A stretch of 6,883 bases of DNA from an uncultured Clostridia bacterium. GTDB taxonomy: Bacteria > Bacillota_A > Clostridia > Christensenellales > Borkfalkiaceae. Each line of letters starts with the position of its first letter. Positions within the stretch are counted from its first letter, which is position 1. The DNA is taken from contig CAKQXZ010000099.1 of the NCBI GenBank assembly GCA_934292955.1, forward strand, positions 1 to 6,883. Reading direction: 5' to 3'. A program made the position numbers and the translations under genes. The notes under the pieces were generated by a model. The model searched no databases, was not told the DNA's origin, and saw only the letters and a program-made list of their open reading frames with translations. Positions 4,593 through 6,883 of the stretch are shown here, piece after piece.

Positions 4593-6455
4593 TTATTCCA
4601 CAGCTTTCAGACTCTCATTCATCTTTGTTTTTACTATTTTCGGTCTGAGCATAAGCGTTACAAGCAAAGTAAAACCGAAAACAATAAACGGAATCGGCAG
4701 CCACATAAACCAACTGACGTCTCCTACCGCGCCAAACCCTATAGTTTTGAATACAAGCGTTGCAAGTCCTACCCCGACGGGATAGCCGAGCAGAATGCCA
4801 AAAAACGCACTTATATATATTTCACGGTAGATATATCCGCATATTTCCCCGTCGTGGTAGCCGAGCACCATAAGCGTTGCTATTTCTCTTTCTCTTTCAC
4901 TTATATTTATCGTCGTAAGAGTATTTATTACAACCGCAGTCAAAAGTCCGGCAAAAGCAACGACCACTACCGCTATTCCGATAATCGCAGGCGAACCGAA
5001 ATCACCAAAGAGACACATGTCGAGAAGAGCAAGTCCTGCAAACACGAGCCCCGTTGAAACGGCTACCGATACAAGCATCATAAAAAATCTCGTTTTATAC
5101 CTGAAAACGTTTCTCATTGAAGATTTATACTTAAATGAAAGTCGTTTCCATATAAAAGGAATTCTCTCAAGCAGTATTCTTTTTCCTTTTTTGGGCATCT
5201 TCGGGCGTAAAAGGTCAGCGGGGGCGTTATTAGCAAGCCGCATACCGACGGAAAATACCGCAATCAACGTAGCCGCTACAATTACGCCGAGCGATATAAA
5301 ATAATAGCTTGGATTGACCACCACAGATATCGGTGGCATGACATGTCCATAGCCGAAAACGAAACATATCAGCCAAGAAACGCCATATCCGACAAAGAAG
5401 CCGACTCCCCCACCGATAGCAAGCGCGACAAGTGCAAAGAAAACGTATCTCAGCACGACACTCGTAGAGCCGTACCCAAGCGTTTTAAGACAAGCGATTT
5501 GAGAACGTTCTTCATCCATAAGTCGCATCATGGACGATAAAACGACGAGAAGCGTTACGGCAATAAAAATCACCATTAAAATATTTCCTATTCCACGCAC
5601 TTTGTTCGCGCTTGCGATAATCGATTTGAAACTATAATTATCATAAAGCGTGATTATGCGTATGTCATCACCTAAAAGCTTCACAAGTTCAACCTTTTCT
5701 CTCTCGACGTATTTTTCATAGCCATAAGAAAAAGAATTGAATAAATCCTGATTCTCCGCTTTAATATACAAATCGCCTTTCGGTATAATTATTGGGCATA
5801 GGTCTATCGGACAATACAAAATATTTTCAAGCAAGTCGAGTTTATTTAATTCAGATATATTGTTGGGAATTTCGGTATCTTCGGGGTTATTGTAACTCGG
5901 TTCTCCGTCCTTTGCGAATGTAAGCGGACTTCTTACTATTCCTTTAATCGTGACGTTAATTTTTTCAATCGTTAAATTTAGCGCAGAAGCAATATCTATT
6001 TCGACTTTTTCGCCTACGGAATACCCTTTTATTACATTATCCTTTTCTTCTGCATAAACGCAGTTTACGTCATCGACTGTTATTCTCTCGCCTTCTACGA
6101 GTTCAAATGTATTGATTTTCGTGTTTTCAAGGTCAAGAAAATATAGTCGAAGTGATCTTTTCTTTTCCATCTGAATATCGATGGACATTCCCTCTTCGAC
6201 GTTACCATCTCCATAATGATTTTTTACTACGGAAATTTGTTCATCAGTAAATCTTCCAGTTTTGCTCTTCACGATAAAATCGCTTACGTTTTGTTTTGTA
6301 TAATAATTCTCGATGCTGTCTTTAATCATATCTGTCGGTGAGCCAATTCCCGATATAAATCCTACTGATATAAGAACAATACCGCAAAGAGAAAGTAGAC
6401 GTATTAGATGCTTTTTAAACATCCTACGAACTGTTTTCAAATATGTTTTCACCAT
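4593..6455 (-). CDS. ABC transporter permease with two FtsX-like domains (MacB/LolC/YbbP-like)
   Basis: The 620-residue protein has one N-terminal membrane helix (about 19-37), an extracytoplasmic domain of some 250 residues (38-288), then a first FtsX domain with helices near 289-311, 334-366 and 383-404. A second FtsX block follows with helices near 457-480, 489-514, 545-570 and 583-604. The cytoplasmic coupling segments are visible twice, as EERSQIACLKTLGY (315-328) and SEREREIATLMVLGY (519-533). The second half has almost no external domain between helices 457-480 and 489-514, unlike the first. Such permeases work as mechanotransmitters with a LolD-type ATPase, exporting or extracting peptides, lipids or lipoproteins. 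The start has GAGGAG six bases upstream and overlaps the ATPase stop by 7 bp, implying translational coupling. Substrate unknown. Confidence 0.92.
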   Translation of the reverse strand: MVKTYLKTVRRMFKKHLIRLLSLCGIVLISVGFISGIGSPTDMIKDSIENYYTKQNVSDFIVKSKTGRFTDEQISVVKNHYGDGNVEEGMSIDIQMEKKRSLRLYFLDLENTKINTFELVEGERITVDDVNCVYAEEKDNVIKGYSVGEKVEIDIASALNLTIEKINVTIKGIVRSPLTFAKDGEPSYNNPEDTEIPNNISELNKLDLLENILYCPIDLCPIIIPKGDLYIKAENQDLFNSFSYGYEKYVEREKVELVKLLGDDIRIITLYDNYSFKSIIASANKVRGIGNILMVIFIAVTLLVVLSSMMRLMDEERSQIACLKTLGYGSTSVVLRYVFFALVALAIGGGVGFFVGYGVSWLICFVFGYGHVMPPISVVVNPSYYFISLGVIVAATLIAVFSVGMRLANNAPADLLRPKMPKKGKRILLERIPFIWKRLSFKYKSSMRNVFRYKTRFFMMLVSVAVSTGLVFAGLALLDMCLFGDFGSPAIIGIAVVVVAFAGLLTAVVINTLTTINISEREREIATLMVLGYHDGEICGYIYREIYISAFFGILLGYPVGVGLATLVFKTIGFGAVGDVSWFMWLPIPFIVFGFTLLVTLMLRPKIVKTKMNESLKAVE

Positions 6456-6883
6456 TCTATCTCCTCAATCGATTTAGGATTGACGTTTGTTTCAATACTT
6501 TCTATTCTTCCGCTTTTTATCTTTATTACCTTATCCGCCATATTTCTAAGTGCAGCATTATGCGTTACGACGATAACAAGTTTCTTACGTTCGCGAGACA
6601 AGTCTTGTAAAAGTTTCAATATCCTTTTGCCAGTAACGTAATCGAGTGCGCCCGTCGGCTCGTCGCATAATATCAACTTGGGATTTTTTGCAATCGCACG
6701 GGCAATCGAAACTCTTTGCTGTTCGCCTCCTGATAATTCTGCGGGAAAATTGTTTAATTTGTCCGCAAGGCCGACCGATTCAAGTACTATTTTGGGATCG
6801 AGATGATTATCGCATATTTCAACGGCAATTTCTACATTTTCAAGTGCAGTAAGATTAGGCATAAGATTGTAGAACTGAAAAAC
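6449..6883 (-). CDS. ABC transporter ATP-binding protein (MacB/LolD type), N-terminal part off the right edge
   Basis: The 144 visible residues are the C-terminal two thirds of an export-type ATPase of roughly 220-240 residues. Numbering from the edge: Q-loop Gln3 in [17 protein letters not shown], the signature LSGGEQQR at 50-57, Walker [13 protein letters not shown] at 70-81 with catalytic Glu75 and the D-loop, and the switch His108 in VIVVTHN. The Walker A region lies outside the window. An internal ATG at 6862 is not the start, because the frame upstream encodes the conserved Q-loop. The LTALENV and DEPTGALD wording is typical of the LolD/MacB/FtsE group, whose partners are FtsX-type permeases like the one encoded next, with a 7-bp overlap. 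It would energise that permease in the cytoplasm. The operon promoter is outside the window. Confidence 0.95.
   Translation of the reverse strand, partial: VFQFYNLMPNLTALENVEIAVEICDNHLDPKIVLESVGLADKLNNFPAELSGGEQQRVSIARAIAKNPKLILCDEPTGALDYVTGKRILKLLQDLSRERKKLVIVVTHNAALRNMADKVIKIKSGRIESIETNVNPKSIEEIEW

Noticed and set aside
4581..5057. A 158-codon plus-strand open frame opposite the end of the permease
   Set aside because: It is antisense to the second FtsX block, with a low-complexity Lys/Tyr/Ser/Arg-rich translation and no family motif.
6449..6862. ATG at 6862 as the true start of the ATPase
   Set aside because: The seven codons upstream encode the conserved Q-loop, and a functional ATPase needs the Walker A region, so the gene simply runs off the right edge.

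Overview
The window looks like chromosomal DNA from an anaerobic, low-to-moderate GC Firmicute, most likely an uncultured or gut-type clostridium. The reasons are an [FeFe]-hydrogenase-family protein next to a Rex redox repressor and a thioredoxin-like [2Fe-2S] protein, Firmicute-type Shine-Dalgarno sequences, sigma-A-like promoters with 17-18 bp spacers, and a lipoprotein with a classical lipobox. I saw no RNA gene, CRISPR array, insertion sequence or phage gene. Genus and species cannot be read from the sequence.

Left part (1-1501, minus strand): a redox operon reads leftward from a good promoter at 1493-1521. It runs rex, then a small NuoE-like [2Fe-2S] protein, then an [FeFe]-hydrogenase-like protein cut by the left edge. 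The hydrogenase has two [4Fe-4S] motifs. Its first H-cluster motif reads SSACPA, with Ala where catalytic enzymes carry the proton-relay Cys, which points to the putative sensory (HydS, group C) class. Rex itself has a divergent DNA-contact region, and an unusual set of palindromes, not the textbook Rex box, covers its -10 and start site.

Middle (1502-3008): a 247-bp divergent intergenic region separates rex from a plus-strand pair, a MarR-family regulator followed 3 bp later by a TauE/SafE-family exporter. The pair has a near-consensus promoter, two tandem copies of TTCA-N4-TGAA placed as an operator, and a strong intrinsic terminator after the exporter.

Then (3009-3940): a minus-strand cytoplasmic SGNH/GDSL hydrolase converges on that terminator. 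It has its own promoter and two CcpA/LacI-like AAACGTTTT elements upstream.

Right part (3941-6883, minus strand): a three-gene operon of a MacB/LolD-type ABC ATPase (cut by the right edge, Walker A outside), a two-FtsX-domain permease of 620 aa overlapping it by 7 bp, and a 207-aa lipoprotein of unknown function 28 bp further on. Together they look like an envelope exporter or extraction system with a dedicated surface lipoprotein.

Nothing here is certainly a new system. The items most worth following are the divergent Rex with its non-canonical operator beside a sensory-type hydrogenase, the MarR/TauE cassette with its tandem operator, and the orphan lipoprotein tied to the ABC exporter.
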